From contig NZ_FQYX01000016.1 in assembly GCF_900141935.1 (NCBI RefSeq), forward strand, positions 1 through 64,000: a DNA stretch of 64,000 bases, in the 5' to 3' direction. The notes under the pieces were generated by a model. The model was not told the origin of the DNA. It did not search any database and saw nothing but the letters and a program-made list of their open reading frames with translations. Position numbers and translations under genes: made by a program. The first letter of the stretch is position 1. Each line of letters starts with the position of its first letter. This DNA comes from Arenibacter nanhaiticus. Its GTDB lineage: Bacteria; Bacteroidota; Bacteroidia; Flavobacteriales; Flavobacteriaceae. This document shows, piece after piece, positions 25,726 through 34,480 of the stretch.

Positions 25726-26631
25726 TTAGAAAATTCTATTGAGAACCAAATCCACATCGATCAATAAAATGCTAAATACCCCTACAACAATGATCATTTT
25801 CAGAATATTATGTAACCAAACATAGTGTTTTTTAGAGTTCGATTTCCTCAATAAGATCAAAAACCCCAGTTGCAAAAACATACAAACCATAAAATACAAA
25901 TACATATATCCCACATCAAAATACCCTATTAAAAGCAAGGACGGAAGCCACGATAACGCTATTAATAGGCCTATCCCTATCTTGGAATATTTGACGCCGT
26001 ACAATATGGGGATGGTTTTATAATTCTGAGCTAGGTCTCCCGCAATATTTTCTAAATCCTTGATCATTTCCCGGGCCAATATCAATAAAAACAAAAAGGT
26101 AGCATGTACAAAAATAACCGTGTCGAAATTTTTGTAATACACAAAAACGGCAAAAAAAGGAGCAATGGCCAAGGTGGCCGAAACAAAATTGCCTAAAAAC
26201 GGAAGCTTTTTTAATTTGTGGGAATACAACCATATTCCAAAGATATAGGCAGAACAAAATACCACTGCCCTAAAGGAAACATAACTGGCCATAAAGGCCG
26301 ATAGGAAATTAAGGAGAAAATAGGTGCTTAACTTGGTATGCTGGCTCACCAACCGATCTAATTGGCTCTTTCTAGGCTTATTGATCAGATCTTTTTCGGC
26401 ATCGTAGAAATTGTTGATTATATAACCCCCAGCAATAGCCAAGGAAGTAGCTATCACTATAAACAATAAATTTAGATCAAAAACGACCCTTCTAACTGGG
26501 AGATCATGGGCCAGAATAAATATGGAGGCCAAGTATTGGGCCAATACAATAATAACAATATTATACCCCCGAACTACAGAAAACAAGCTCAGGAATTTTA
26601 ATATCAAGAGCTTGTTTTTTCTATTAAGCAT
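25726..26631 (-). CDS. UbiA-family prenyltransferase (geranylgeranylglyceryl-phosphate type)
   Basis: 301 residues, eight or nine TM helices. The first Asp-rich motif is NNFYDAEKDLINKPRK and the second is REMIKDLENIAGD, the pair that binds prenyl diphosphate through Mg. It is encoded directly downstream of mevalonate kinase with a 10-base gap, so it likely consumes isoprenoid made by the same operon. Related flavobacterial proteins are annotated as digeranylgeranylglyceryl-phosphate synthase-like; menaquinone-type or other acceptors cannot be excluded. The family call is firm; the acceptor is not. Confidence 0.83.
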   Translation of the reverse strand: MLNRKNKLLILKFLSLFSVVRGYNIVIIVLAQYLASIFILAHDLPVRRVVFDLNLLFIVIATSLAIAGGYIINNFYDAEKDLINKPRKSQLDRLVSQHTKLSTYFLLNFLSAFMASYVSFRAVVFCSAYIFGIWLYSHKLKKLPFLGNFVSATLAIAPFFAVFVYYKNFDTVIFVHATFLFLLILAREMIKDLENIAGDLAQNYKTIPILYGVKYSKIGIGLLIALSWLPSLLLIGYFDVGYMYLYFMVCMFLQLGFLILLRKSNSKKHYVWLHNILKMIIVVGVFSILLIDVDLVLNRIF

Positions 26632-26641
26632 AAAAAATTCT

Positions 26642-27580
26642 TTAGAAGTTATATACTACCTCTAACTTATACCCCTTAAGGGCCTTTTGTGCTTTTTTAA
26701 AATCTTCGGTAAAGCCTAAAATATATCCGCCGCCACCAGAGCCACAGAGTTTTAAATAGTAGTCATTAGAATCTATGCCCTGTTTCCAAAGCTTGTGAAA
26801 TTCTACGGGGATCATAGGCTTAAAATTATCCAAAACAATATTGGACAATTCTTTCAAATTGCCGAATAAAGACTTTACGTTGCCATTGATAAAGTCTTCA
26901 ACACAGGCATCGGTATGTTTAATAAACTGGTTTTTAAGCATGGCTCTAAACCCTTCGTGTTTCATTTGATCCATAAACAATTGCACCATGGGAGCAGTTT
27001 CTCCCGTACTGCCACTGTCCAATAAAAATACGGCGCCCCTGCCCTCTAAATTCTGAGATGGGATACTCGTAGATTCTATATTGTCTTTGGAGTTTATAAG
27101 GATTGGCAAGCTTAAATAACTGTTCAAAGGATCCAAGCCCGAAGAGGTCCCGTGAAAGAACGACTCCATTTTACCAAAAACAGTCTTTAGTTTAAGCAGT
27201 TTTTCGCGGGTAAGATTTTCTAAAACAGTAATCTTTTCCTTGGCGTATTTGTCATAAATAGCCGCTACCAATGCGCCACTACTACCAACGCCATACCCCT
27301 GAGGAATAGAACTGTCAAAATACATGCCATTGGCGATATCCTGGTTTAAAGCCTCTATATCAAAAGAGACCAAATCAGTATTTTCTTCCTGCATCACCGC
27401 CAAATATTCGGCATAGGCCTTTAGACTGTTATTCGAGGATTTTGCCACTTCGCTAAGCTGGGTATCAGATTTTAAGGCTCCCTTAAAGAAATTATAAGGA
27501 ATAGATAGTCCCTTAGAATCTTTAATAATCCCATATTCTCCGAACAATAATATTTTTGAGTAAAATAATGGTCCCTTCAT
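26642..27580 (-). CDS. Mevalonate kinase (GHMP kinase)
   Basis: 312 residues. SKILLFGEYGIIKDSKG is the N-terminal GHMP start, GYGVGSSGALVAAI the ATP-binding motif 2, and KLCGSGGGGYILGF the C-terminal motif 3. It phosphorylates mevalonate using ATP, in the cytosol. Between diphosphomevalonate decarboxylase and UbiA on the same strand, which supports the mevalonate assignment over galactokinase or homoserine kinase. Phosphomevalonate kinase is not in this window. Confidence 0.87.
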   Translation of the reverse strand: MKGPLFYSKILLFGEYGIIKDSKGLSIPYNFFKGALKSDTQLSEVAKSSNNSLKAYAEYLAVMQEENTDLVSFDIEALNQDIANGMYFDSSIPQGYGVGSSGALVAAIYDKYAKEKITVLENLTREKLLKLKTVFGKMESFFHGTSSGLDPLNSYLSLPILINSKDNIESTSIPSQNLEGRGAVFLLDSGSTGETAPMVQLFMDQMKHEGFRAMLKNQFIKHTDACVEDFINGNVKSLFGNLKELSNIVLDNFKPMIPVEFHKLWKQGIDSNDYYLKLCGSGGGGYILGFTEDFKKAQKALKGYKLEVVYNF

Positions 27581-27653
27581 AATTAAGTAGGCATATTAAT
27601 ACCTGGGATAATGTTTATTAATAACGTTTAAAAATCCTAGATATGATATTAAG

Positions 27654-28736
27654 TTACAGTTTTCTTGCACCATATCCTATTTTGTCGCAAATATACTGCC
27701 CGTTTTCGCAATATGCAACCAACTCATCTTTAATAAATTGAATTACTAAATCTTTTTCTTTGGCCGGATACAGCACATGCACATTTGCACCTGCATCTAA
27801 GGTAAAACAAATATGGGTGTTGGAAGCTTCCCTAAAGGACCAAATTTTATTGATAATCTCAAGAGTATTGGGTTTCATCAAAATAAAATAAGGCATGGAA
27901 GTCATCATCATGGCATGTAAGGTCAAGGCCTCACTCTCTACGATCTTTATAAATTCGGTTAAATTTCCTTCTTCAAAGACCGACTGTAATTTAAACAGGT
28001 TTTCGTGTGCCTGCGCAAAACGCCGGCTTGCAAAAGGATGATCGTGCATTAAATTATGACCTACACTACTACTCACCTGTTTTTGCCCTTTATCTACTAA
28101 AAGAATGGTATCCTGAAAATCTTTAAAAACCTCATGGACCTCATACGGATATTTAATGCCATACAGATCAGAACTTCCTTGGGTTTCTTTGTGATTGCCC
28201 CACTGTATAATATCGCCTTCGATACTTCTACAAGCACTCCCAGAACCCAGTCGAGCCAAAAAGGACGCCTTTTTATTAAAATATTCGTCCGTCATACCTG
28301 GATTCAGTTCCCTTTCCAGGTCCATTAAACATAGGGCCAAGGCCGACATGCCACTTGCCGAAGACGCTATACCACTACTATGGGGAAAAGAATTGGAGGT
28401 GCGTATAATAAAATGATAAGATTTTAAAAAGGGCAAATACCCTTCTATCCTATTTAAGAATGTCTTAATTTTTGGTTTAAAATCTTCTTTGGACTTGCCT
28501 TCGAAAAAAAGATCGAACGAAAAATCACCAGCCGCCTGTTCCAATTTGGAATAGGCCACTTCTGTGGTCGTAGCACAATGGTCCAAGGTAAAACTTATGG
28601 ATGGGTTTGCCGGAATCTGATGGTCTTTTTTCCCCCAATACTTTACCAAGGCGATATTACTGGGCGCTTTATACGAAACTACTCCCGTGGCCTTGTCATT
28701 TGTATACGCTACAGGAATAAAATCTTTTTCAGTCAT
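27654..28736 (-). CDS. mvaD: Diphosphomevalonate decarboxylase
   Basis: 360 residues, GHMP fold. SNIALVKYWGKKD with PANPSISFTLDH is the diagnostic N-terminal block of this enzyme, and FPHSSGIASSASGMSALAL carries the ATP motif with the catalytic Ser/Arg surroundings; FTLDAGANVHVLYP lies near the end. It makes isopentenyl diphosphate from mevalonate diphosphate. First gene of the leftward isoprenoid operon, with a -7 promoter box just upstream. It confirms that this organism uses the mevalonate route, as flavobacteria do. Confidence 0.93.
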   Translation of the reverse strand: MTEKDFIPVAYTNDKATGVVSYKAPSNIALVKYWGKKDHQIPANPSISFTLDHCATTTEVAYSKLEQAAGDFSFDLFFEGKSKEDFKPKIKTFLNRIEGYLPFLKSYHFIIRTSNSFPHSSGIASSASGMSALALCLMDLERELNPGMTDEYFNKKASFLARLGSGSACRSIEGDIIQWGNHKETQGSSDLYGIKYPYEVHEVFKDFQDTILLVDKGQKQVSSSVGHNLMHDHPFASRRFAQAHENLFKLQSVFEEGNLTEFIKIVESEALTLHAMMMTSMPYFILMKPNTLEIINKIWSFREASNTHICFTLDAGANVHVLYPAKEKDLVIQFIKDELVAYCENGQYICDKIGYGARKL

Positions 28737-28753
28737 AATACAAAGAATTTTTA

Positions 28754-28761
28754 CAAAGATA
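28754..28761 (-). promoter_or_regulatory. Putative -7 promoter box for mvaD operon
   Basis: TATCTTTG on the minus strand, an exact TAnnTTTG, 17 bases before the start codon at 28736. No clear TTG at -33. Confidence 0.45.
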
Positions 28762-28830
28762 GTTTTTAACCCATCTTACCATAGTCGCAGTTAAAATAAA
28801 TTGTTAAATTAGACGTCTTACAACTAAACT

Positions 28831-29304
28831 TTGAAAAAAAAAATAACCTATATCGGAATAGCAGTGGCGGTATGCCTATTGGTTGGATTTCTATCGAGTT
28901 TTGCCACGCAATCCTCTATAAACAGTTGGTATACACTACTAAAAAAACCGAGTTTTAATCCTCCAAACTGGATTTTCGCACCGGTATGGACTATCCTATA
29001 TATTATGATGGGCATTGCCGCCGGAATCGTTTGGGCCAAAGGATTTTATCATATTTGGGTAAAAACGGCCCTCTACCACTTTTGCTTCCAATTGTTGCTA
29101 AATGCCCTTTGGAGCATCACCTTTTTTGGTTTCCAAAATACTCTAGGGGCACTATTCATCATCATTGCCCTAATCGTACTGCTAGGCTTCACCATAAAGT
29201 GGTTTAGAGTCGTGAACATAACTGCTGCCTACCTATTAATCCCCTATTTTTTATGGCTTTGTTTTGCGGCCGTGCTAAATTATAAAATCTGGGAACTAAA
29301 CTAA
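28831..29304 (+). CDS. tspO: TspO/MBR-family membrane protein
   Basis: 157 residues with five TM helices, the full family fold. SSINSWYTLLKKPSFNPPNWIFAPVW is the conserved first loop (W and P rich), NALWSITFFGFQN and WFRVVNITAAYLLIPYFLWLCFAAVLNY the later family blocks. TspO proteins bind porphyrins or cholesterol-like ligands and are linked to stress and tetrapyrrole handling. The start is TTG: a TAA stop lies two codons upstream in frame and the next Met is deep in the protein. The codons after the start form a run of nine A. Divergent from mvaD. Confidence 0.9.
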   Translation: MKKKITYIGIAVAVCLLVGFLSSFATQSSINSWYTLLKKPSFNPPNWIFAPVWTILYIMMGIAAGIVWAKGFYHIWVKTALYHFCFQLLLNALWSITFFGFQNTLGALFIIIALIVLLGFTIKWFRVVNITAAYLLIPYFLWLCFAAVLNYKIWELN

Positions 29305-29368
29305 TTTTGTTAGATTTTTCCGCCATTCACTGTATTTCTGATCCCTATTTTCATTGCTAAAACAATGT

Positions 29369-29448
29369 GGGCGTTCCCTCCTACGTCGGTCGGGCTTTTG
29401 GCTATATCCCTTGCGCTGCTGCGGGGATGCCGCCGCAATCCCTAACGC
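29369..29448 (-). repeat. Dispersed ~80 bp intergenic repeat, copy 2 (inverted)
   Basis: Reverse complement of the element at 582: it starts GGGCGTTCCCTCC on the plus strand, contains the GTCGGTCGGGC and ATCCC/GGGAT modules, and ends ATCCCTAACGC. It lies between the convergent tspO and DUF1697 genes, in a 224-base gap. Confidence 0.8.
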
Positions 29449-29528
29449 ATCGTTCCTCAATAAGAGCCAATGGCCAAGAATAAAGCTACTCTTTCTGTTC
29501 TAATGCACCATCACATTTGCATCAATCC

Positions 29529-30068
29529 CTATTTCGCCAGTGCCAAGAGCCGCTCCATGGTCGTAAAATTTCTTGTGGTAGCGATTAGCTTTAGTTTCCT
29601 TTCAAAAAAATTATTGTTGCATTTGGCCCGGCCATAACCGTTATGGCATTTTAAATAGATACACTGATCGGCAATTAAAAATTGCTCATTCGGAAAACTT
29701 TCCGCTGATAGTTCTTGCGCCAATCCGGGGTTTGGCTCTGTATTTAGCAATACAAAATAGTTTTTTTTAAGCCCCGCCCCCCCTTCTTTTTCAAAAGGCC
29801 AGTTCTTGACAATTTCTGTTAGTTGCGATAGGGTTTTCACCAACACCTCAACTTCAAAACCAAAGGAACTTTCAATAGCATCCTTAATTTTCACTTCTAT
29901 GAATGCTATAGCTACTCCTTGAAATTCAAAAACTATATTTCCGCTCTGCAAATAGCTTTTTACATTCAAAAAACCCGAATCTTCCAACAGCTGCCTTAAT
30001 TTGGCCATTTTAATTTTCTTTTGTCCGCTTACATTAATCCCTCTCAAAAAGGCTACAAAAATCGGCAT
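29529..30068 (-). CDS. DUF1697 domain protein
   Basis: 179 residues from the ATG at 30068; a longer frame to 30152 would add 28 hydrophobic residues not seen in the family, whose members start like PIFVAFLRGINVSGQKKIKM, as here. YLQSGNIVFEF and the C-terminal block with NNNFFERKLKLIATTRN are the other conserved parts. The function of DUF1697 is unknown; it is a small cytosolic alpha/beta protein widespread in bacteria. It is divergent from glpK with a 103-base gap. Confidence 0.85.
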   Translation of the reverse strand: MPIFVAFLRGINVSGQKKIKMAKLRQLLEDSGFLNVKSYLQSGNIVFEFQGVAIAFIEVKIKDAIESSFGFEVEVLVKTLSQLTEIVKNWPFEKEGGAGLKKNYFVLLNTEPNPGLAQELSAESFPNEQFLIADQCIYLKCHNGYGRAKCNNNFFERKLKLIATTRNFTTMERLLALAK

Positions 30069-30171
30069 CGCAATTATATAAAAATAGTTCTCCTCCAAGA
30101 TTGCAAGAAAAATCGAAAATTGCAAGACATATTTTATTATCTTGAAGATCATTTAATTATGGTTCTCTTCT

Positions 30172-31671
30172 ATGGAAAAATACATTTTAGCCCTAGACCA
30201 AGGCACTACAAGTTCGCGTGCTGTTATTTTTGATAAAAAAGGAACTATTATTTCAACAGCCCAGAAAGAATTTACCCAATACTTCCCAAAACCGGGTTGG
30301 GTAGAACACGATCCCGTAGAAATTTGGTCTTCACAAGCAGGAATGGCGGCAGAAGCCACCTCCAAAAAAGGCATTTACGGCAGCGATATTGCTGCTATAG
30401 GTATTACCAACCAGCGGGAAACAGTCGTTGTCTGGGACAGAAAAAGTGGCAAACCGGTCTACAATGCCATTGTTTGGCAAGATAAACGTACCGCCGCCTA
30501 TTGTGAGGAATTGAAAAAACAAGGAAAATCTAAATTGATACGAGAAAAAACGGGCCTGGTGATCGACTCTTATTTTTCGGCCACCAAAGTAAAATGGATA
30601 TTAGATAATGTAGCGGGCGCCAGAGAAAAAGCCGCCGCCGGGGAGCTGATCATGGGAACCATAGACTCTTGGCTGGTATGGAACATGACCAAAGGCGAAC
30701 TCCATATTACCGATGCCACCAATGCTTCTAGAACACTGTTGTTCAATATTAATACGCTGGAATGGGACGAGGAGCTGCTTAGCCTTTTCACCATCCCCAA
30801 GACAATGTTGCCTACCGTAAAACAGTCGAGCGAAAAATACGGCTATACCAATCCCAATTTTTTTGCCACTAAAATTCCAATCGCAGGCATCGCAGGAGAC
30901 CAACAGGCGGCTCTTTTTGGGCAAATGTGTACCAAACCGGGAATGGTTAAAAACACCTATGGAACTGGCTGCTTTATGCTAATGAACATAGGAGACACCC
31001 CCATTGTATCTAAGAACAACCTACTAACTACGGTAGCTTGGCAAATTAACGGCAAAACCCAATACGCCTTCGAAGGCAGTATATTTATTGCTGGAGCCGT
31101 GGTGCAATGGCTTCGGGACAGTTTAAAAATAATAAAAAGATCTTCGGACATTGAAGCCTTGGCAGCCTCCGTCACCGATACCGATGGGGTATATTTTGTC
31201 CCCGCCTTTGCCGGATTGGGTGCCCCCTATTGGGACCAACATGCCAAAGGCAGTATTTTTGGTCTTACCCGCGGCAGTACCGATGCCCATATTGCCCGGG
31301 CGGCCATCGAGGCCATAGCCTTCCAAACCATGGATGTCCTAAAAGCCATGGAGGCCGACGCCAACCTATCGATAAAAGAGGTAAGAGTCGATGGTGGGGC
31401 CACAGTAAACGAACTTTTGATGCAATTCCAGGCCGATGTACTCAACACCGTTACCGTGCGCCCAAGGGTCACAGAAACCACTGTAATAGGAGCCGCTTAC
31501 CTCGCCGGATTAGCGGTAGGTTTTTGGGACAGCTTAGAAGACATTCAGGAAATATGGCAGACCGATGTTCGTTATACTCCGACCGAGAACAGGGCAGCTA
31601 TTGAAAAAAACATCAAAGGTTGGTACAGGGCCATAGATGCCGTACAGTATTGGTCCCGAAATAATTCTTAA
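30172..31671 (+). CDS. glpK: Glycerol kinase
   Basis: 499 residues, the normal FGGY length. [16 protein letters not shown] (6-21) is the phosphate-1 motif, [10 protein letters not shown] and [14 protein letters not shown] the substrate-side blocks, and [21 protein letters not shown] the C-terminal FGGY signature. It converts glycerol to glycerol-3-phosphate in the cytosol. glpF follows 15 bases later, so import and phosphorylation are coupled. A glpD dehydrogenase is not in the window. A GDPD lipoprotein gene 2 kb away may supply glycerophosphate-derived substrate. Confidence 0.96.
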   Translation: MEKYILALDQGTTSSRAVIFDKKGTIISTAQKEFTQYFPKPGWVEHDPVEIWSSQAGMAAEATSKKGIYGSDIAAIGITNQRETVVVWDRKSGKPVYNAIVWQDKRTAAYCEELKKQGKSKLIREKTGLVIDSYFSATKVKWILDNVAGAREKAAAGELIMGTIDSWLVWNMTKGELHITDATNASRTLLFNINTLEWDEELLSLFTIPKTMLPTVKQSSEKYGYTNPNFFATKIPIAGIAGDQQAALFGQMCTKPGMVKNTYGTGCFMLMNIGDTPIVSKNNLLTTVAWQINGKTQYAFEGSIFIAGAVVQWLRDSLKIIKRSSDIEALAASVTDTDGVYFVPAFAGLGAPYWDQHAKGSIFGLTRGSTDAHIARAAIEAIAFQTMDVLKAMEADANLSIKEVRVDGGATVNELLMQFQADVLNTVTVRPRVTETTVIGAAYLAGLAVGFWDSLEDIQEIWQTDVRYTPTENRAAIEKNIKGWYRAIDAVQYWSRNNS

Positions 31672-31686
31672 ATTAAAATAATCCCT

Positions 31687-32421
31687 ATGAGTCCATTTAT
31701 TGCAGAAATCATCGGCACCTTTTTATTGCTTCTATTAGGCGGTGGTGTGGTAGCCAACGTAGTGCTTCAAAAAACCAAATCGAACGATAGCGGGTGGATG
31801 GTGATTACCACGGCATGGGGTCTGGCGGTATACATAGGGGTAGCAGTTGCTGCCCCCTATAGCGGGGCTCACCTGAATCCGGCCGTAAGCGTTGGCCTGG
31901 CCGTTGCCAACAAATTCTCATGGGCATTGGTACCTACTTATATACTAGCGCAATTTATGGGTGCCATGTTAGGCGCATTAGTCGTATGGCTTATGTACAA
32001 GGATCACTTTGAAGCCACCCCGGATAAAGAAACAAAAAGGGCCGTTTTTTGTACGGCCCCCGCAATCAGAAACCCCCTCTCCAATCTTTTCAGTGAGATT
32101 GTAGGGACCTTTGTATTGGTTTTTGTAGTACTATATTTTACCGATGCCTCTATCACGGATACCGAAACCGCCATTGGGCTTGGATCCCTAGGGGCGCTGC
32201 CCGTCGCTTTTTTAGTATGGGGAATAGGACTTTCCCTAGGAGGCACTACTGGTTATGCCATAAATCCGGCCCGGGATTTGGGCCCTAGAATCGTTCATGC
32301 TATGCTCCCCATTCGAGAAAAAGCCGATAACGATTGGCCATATGCCTGGATCCCGGTAGTAGGCCCTTTTATCGGTGGCGGCTTGGCCGCTGTATTAATG
32401 TTGGTCCTTTCTGGCCAATAA
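31687..32421 (+). CDS. glpF: Glycerol facilitator, aquaglyceroporin (MIP family)
   Basis: 244 residues, six TM helices and two half-helices. Both NPA loops are present: HLNPAVSVG (N64) and AINPARDLGPR (N193), the second with the NPARD form (D197) that marks glycerol-conducting rather than water-selective channels. It passes glycerol across the inner membrane for GlpK. It ends base-to-base with the opposite-strand HI0933-type gene, leaving no room for a terminator between them. Confidence 0.93.
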   Translation: MSPFIAEIIGTFLLLLLGGGVVANVVLQKTKSNDSGWMVITTAWGLAVYIGVAVAAPYSGAHLNPAVSVGLAVANKFSWALVPTYILAQFMGAMLGALVVWLMYKDHFEATPDKETKRAVFCTAPAIRNPLSNLFSEIVGTFVLVFVVLYFTDASITDTETAIGLGSLGALPVAFLVWGIGLSLGGTTGYAINPARDLGPRIVHAMLPIREKADNDWPYAWIPVVGPFIGGGLAAVLMLVLSGQ

Positions 32422-33711
32422 CTACCCTTTGGCAACTATGGCCTGTGCCACCAAAAATCCACCAGTCCAAGCATTCTGAAAGTTGAATCCGCCTGTAATA
32501 GCATCTATATTGATGACTTCCCCGGCAAAATAAAGGTCGTTATGAATTTTACTTTCGTAGGTTTTAAAATTGATCTCTTTTAAATCGACGCCACCGGCAG
32601 TAACGAACTCCTCTTTAAAGGTACTCTTGCCATCTACCAAGAATTCGCTACTACTTAATTGTTGCGCCAAGTTTTGCAATTGTATTTTGGTCATATCGGC
32701 CCATTTTACGGTATCGGCGATACCCACTGCCTTTACCAAACTAATCCACAACCGTTTTGGAAGATCAAAGGACTTGGTTCTTAGGACCGTTTTTTTGGCT
32801 TCAATTTCCTTTATTTCTTGCAGCTGGCTCAGTACTGCTTCTTCGTAATACTCCGGCAACCAATTGACCCGGATACGGAATTTATAGTTCAAATCATTTA
32901 ACAACTGTGCTCCCCAGGCCGAGAGGCGTAATATTCCAGGACCGCTCATCCCCCAATGGGTAATTAATAGCGGGCCTTCCGATTCTAGAGCCGATTGGTG
33001 AATTCCATATTTTTTAAGGGCTTCCTTAAATTTCCCTGTATTTACCTTTGAAGGGATCACCTGAATCCTGGCATTGGTACTAACCCCGGGGATTCCGCTT
33101 ATTCTTTCATCCTTGATATTAAAGGTAAAAAGGGAGGGTACAGGGGGTATGATCGTATGCCCCAAATTTTGAAGCATGTCCCATATTTTAGGATTGCTAC
33201 CGGTAGCGACCACTAATTTTTTGGCCAAATAGGTAGCGTGCAGGGAAGTAACGTTCCAAGAATAATCTGGATGTTCCTCATTGTTTTCTCTGCGTAAAAT
33301 TTTAACGACCGAGCTGTTTTTTAATACTTTAATCCCCAAACGCTCCGTTTCCGAAACAAAGCAATCAATAATGGTTTGTGAAGAATTGGTCGCCGGAAAC
33401 ATTCTCCCGTCTTCCTCTATGTTCAGGGCAATACCCCTACTCTCGAAAAAGGCTACCGTATCACCACTGCAATAAGAGTGAAAAGGCCCCAGAAGCTCTT
33501 TTTCTCCCCTGGGATAATTTTTTGAAAGCTCACTAGGCACAAATTCTGCATGGGTAACATTGCAACGTCCTCCCCCAGAAACTTTTACCTTGGTAAGCAC
33601 TTCCTTTCCGCGCTCCAAAATGGCTACTTTTAATTGGGGATTGGCTTCTACCATATGAATGGCAGCATAAAATCCGGCGGCCCCACCGCCTACTATCAGT
33701 ACGTCGTACAT
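32422..33711 (-). CDS. NAD(P)/FAD-dependent oxidoreductase, HI0933/YhiN family
   Basis: 429 residues. DVLIVGGGAAGFYAAIHM opens the FAD domain; KVKVSGGGRCNVTHA is the diagnostic HI0933 motif. GPLLITHWGMSGPGILRLSAW and the C-terminal FAGEVINIDAITGGFNFQNAW are also family-specific. Members bind FAD; no reaction is generally agreed. Its ATG shares one base with the stop of the GDPD gene upstream (TAATG), implying translational coupling, and its stop abuts glpF. Confidence 0.88.
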   Translation of the reverse strand: MYDVLIVGGGAAGFYAAIHMVEANPQLKVAILERGKEVLTKVKVSGGGRCNVTHAEFVPSELSKNYPRGEKELLGPFHSYCSGDTVAFFESRGIALNIEEDGRMFPATNSSQTIIDCFVSETERLGIKVLKNSSVVKILRRENNEEHPDYSWNVTSLHATYLAKKLVVATGSNPKIWDMLQNLGHTIIPPVPSLFTFNIKDERISGIPGVSTNARIQVIPSKVNTGKFKEALKKYGIHQSALESEGPLLITHWGMSGPGILRLSAWGAQLLNDLNYKFRIRVNWLPEYYEEAVLSQLQEIKEIEAKKTVLRTKSFDLPKRLWISLVKAVGIADTVKWADMTKIQLQNLAQQLSSSEFLVDGKSTFKEEFVTAGGVDLKEINFKTYESKIHNDLYFAGEVINIDAITGGFNFQNAWTGGFLVAQAIVAKG

Positions 33712-34463
33712 TAATTTATTCTTTCCGGAAAATTGGTGATAATTCCATCTACCCCCATCCCCTGCATTGATCTTATATCTTTTTTGCTATTTACTGTCCA
33801 AGGGTAGATTTTAAATCCGCCTTTTTTAATTTTCTTGACATTCTCTAGACTTAATTCTTTATAGTGCGGATTTATCGCTTCTGCTCCCAGTTCCTTTGCC
33901 ATGGGCAAGGCCTTCAATGGATCGCCTTCGACCAAAATGGCAATTCCTATTTGTTTGTTCAGCGTTCGCATTTGTTTCAATTCGTCCCATCTAAAGCTCG
34001 AAATTAAAAAATTGTCCAAAGACCAACCTTTCTCTTTAAGATAGTAATTGATTATAAAGTCGACACTGTCGGCCGTATGTGCACCTTTCAGTTCTATATT
34101 CAACCGTACTTTATGGTCTATTAAATTCAGGACCTGCTGTAAGGTAGGAATGTTATGATTCCCTCTTAATTTTAAATTTTGTAGTTCCGTCAGTTCATAA
34201 GATTCTACCTTTCCCTTTCCGTTGGTAAGTCGGTCTACCTCATCATCATGGAACACTACAATTTCGCCGCTTTTAATCTTAAAAACATCGATCTCTATCA
34301 TGTCTACCCCCATTTCCATTGCCTTCTGAATAGAAGCCAAGGAATTTTCGGTCTCATGCCCCATCGCCCCTCTATGCCCAATAACCAAAGATTTATTCAT
34401 ATTCGTACAACTTAAAGCGAGTAATAAAACAAACAAGATCCCATATGTAAGTTTTGGTTGCAT
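33711..34463 (-). CDS. Glycerophosphodiester phosphodiesterase lipoprotein
   Basis: 250 residues. A lipoprotein signal (FVLLLALSC) anchors it to the envelope. The GDPD TIM barrel follows: VIGHRGAMGHETEN is the first catalytic His block, MIEIDVFKIKSGEIVVFHDD carries the metal Glu/Asp and second His, and the end has GVDGIITNFPERI. It cleaves glycerophosphodiesters from phospholipid breakdown to glycerol-3-phosphate and an alcohol. Proximity to glpK-glpF suggests a shared glycerol theme, though it is on the other strand. Overlaps the HI0933-type gene by one base. Confidence 0.92.
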   Translation of the reverse strand: MQPKLTYGILFVLLLALSCTNMNKSLVIGHRGAMGHETENSLASIQKAMEMGVDMIEIDVFKIKSGEIVVFHDDEVDRLTNGKGKVESYELTELQNLKLRGNHNIPTLQQVLNLIDHKVRLNIELKGAHTADSVDFIINYYLKEKGWSLDNFLISSFRWDELKQMRTLNKQIGIAILVEGDPLKALPMAKELGAEAINPHYKELSLENVKKIKKGGFKIYPWTVNSKKDIRSMQGMGVDGIITNFPERIN

Positions 34464-34480
34464 AAGCCGGTATTTTAAAA

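Noticed and set aside
28801-28833. TTG...AACTTTG promoter for tspO
   Set aside because: The -7 box is imperfect and would overlap the start codon, placing transcription start inside the gene.
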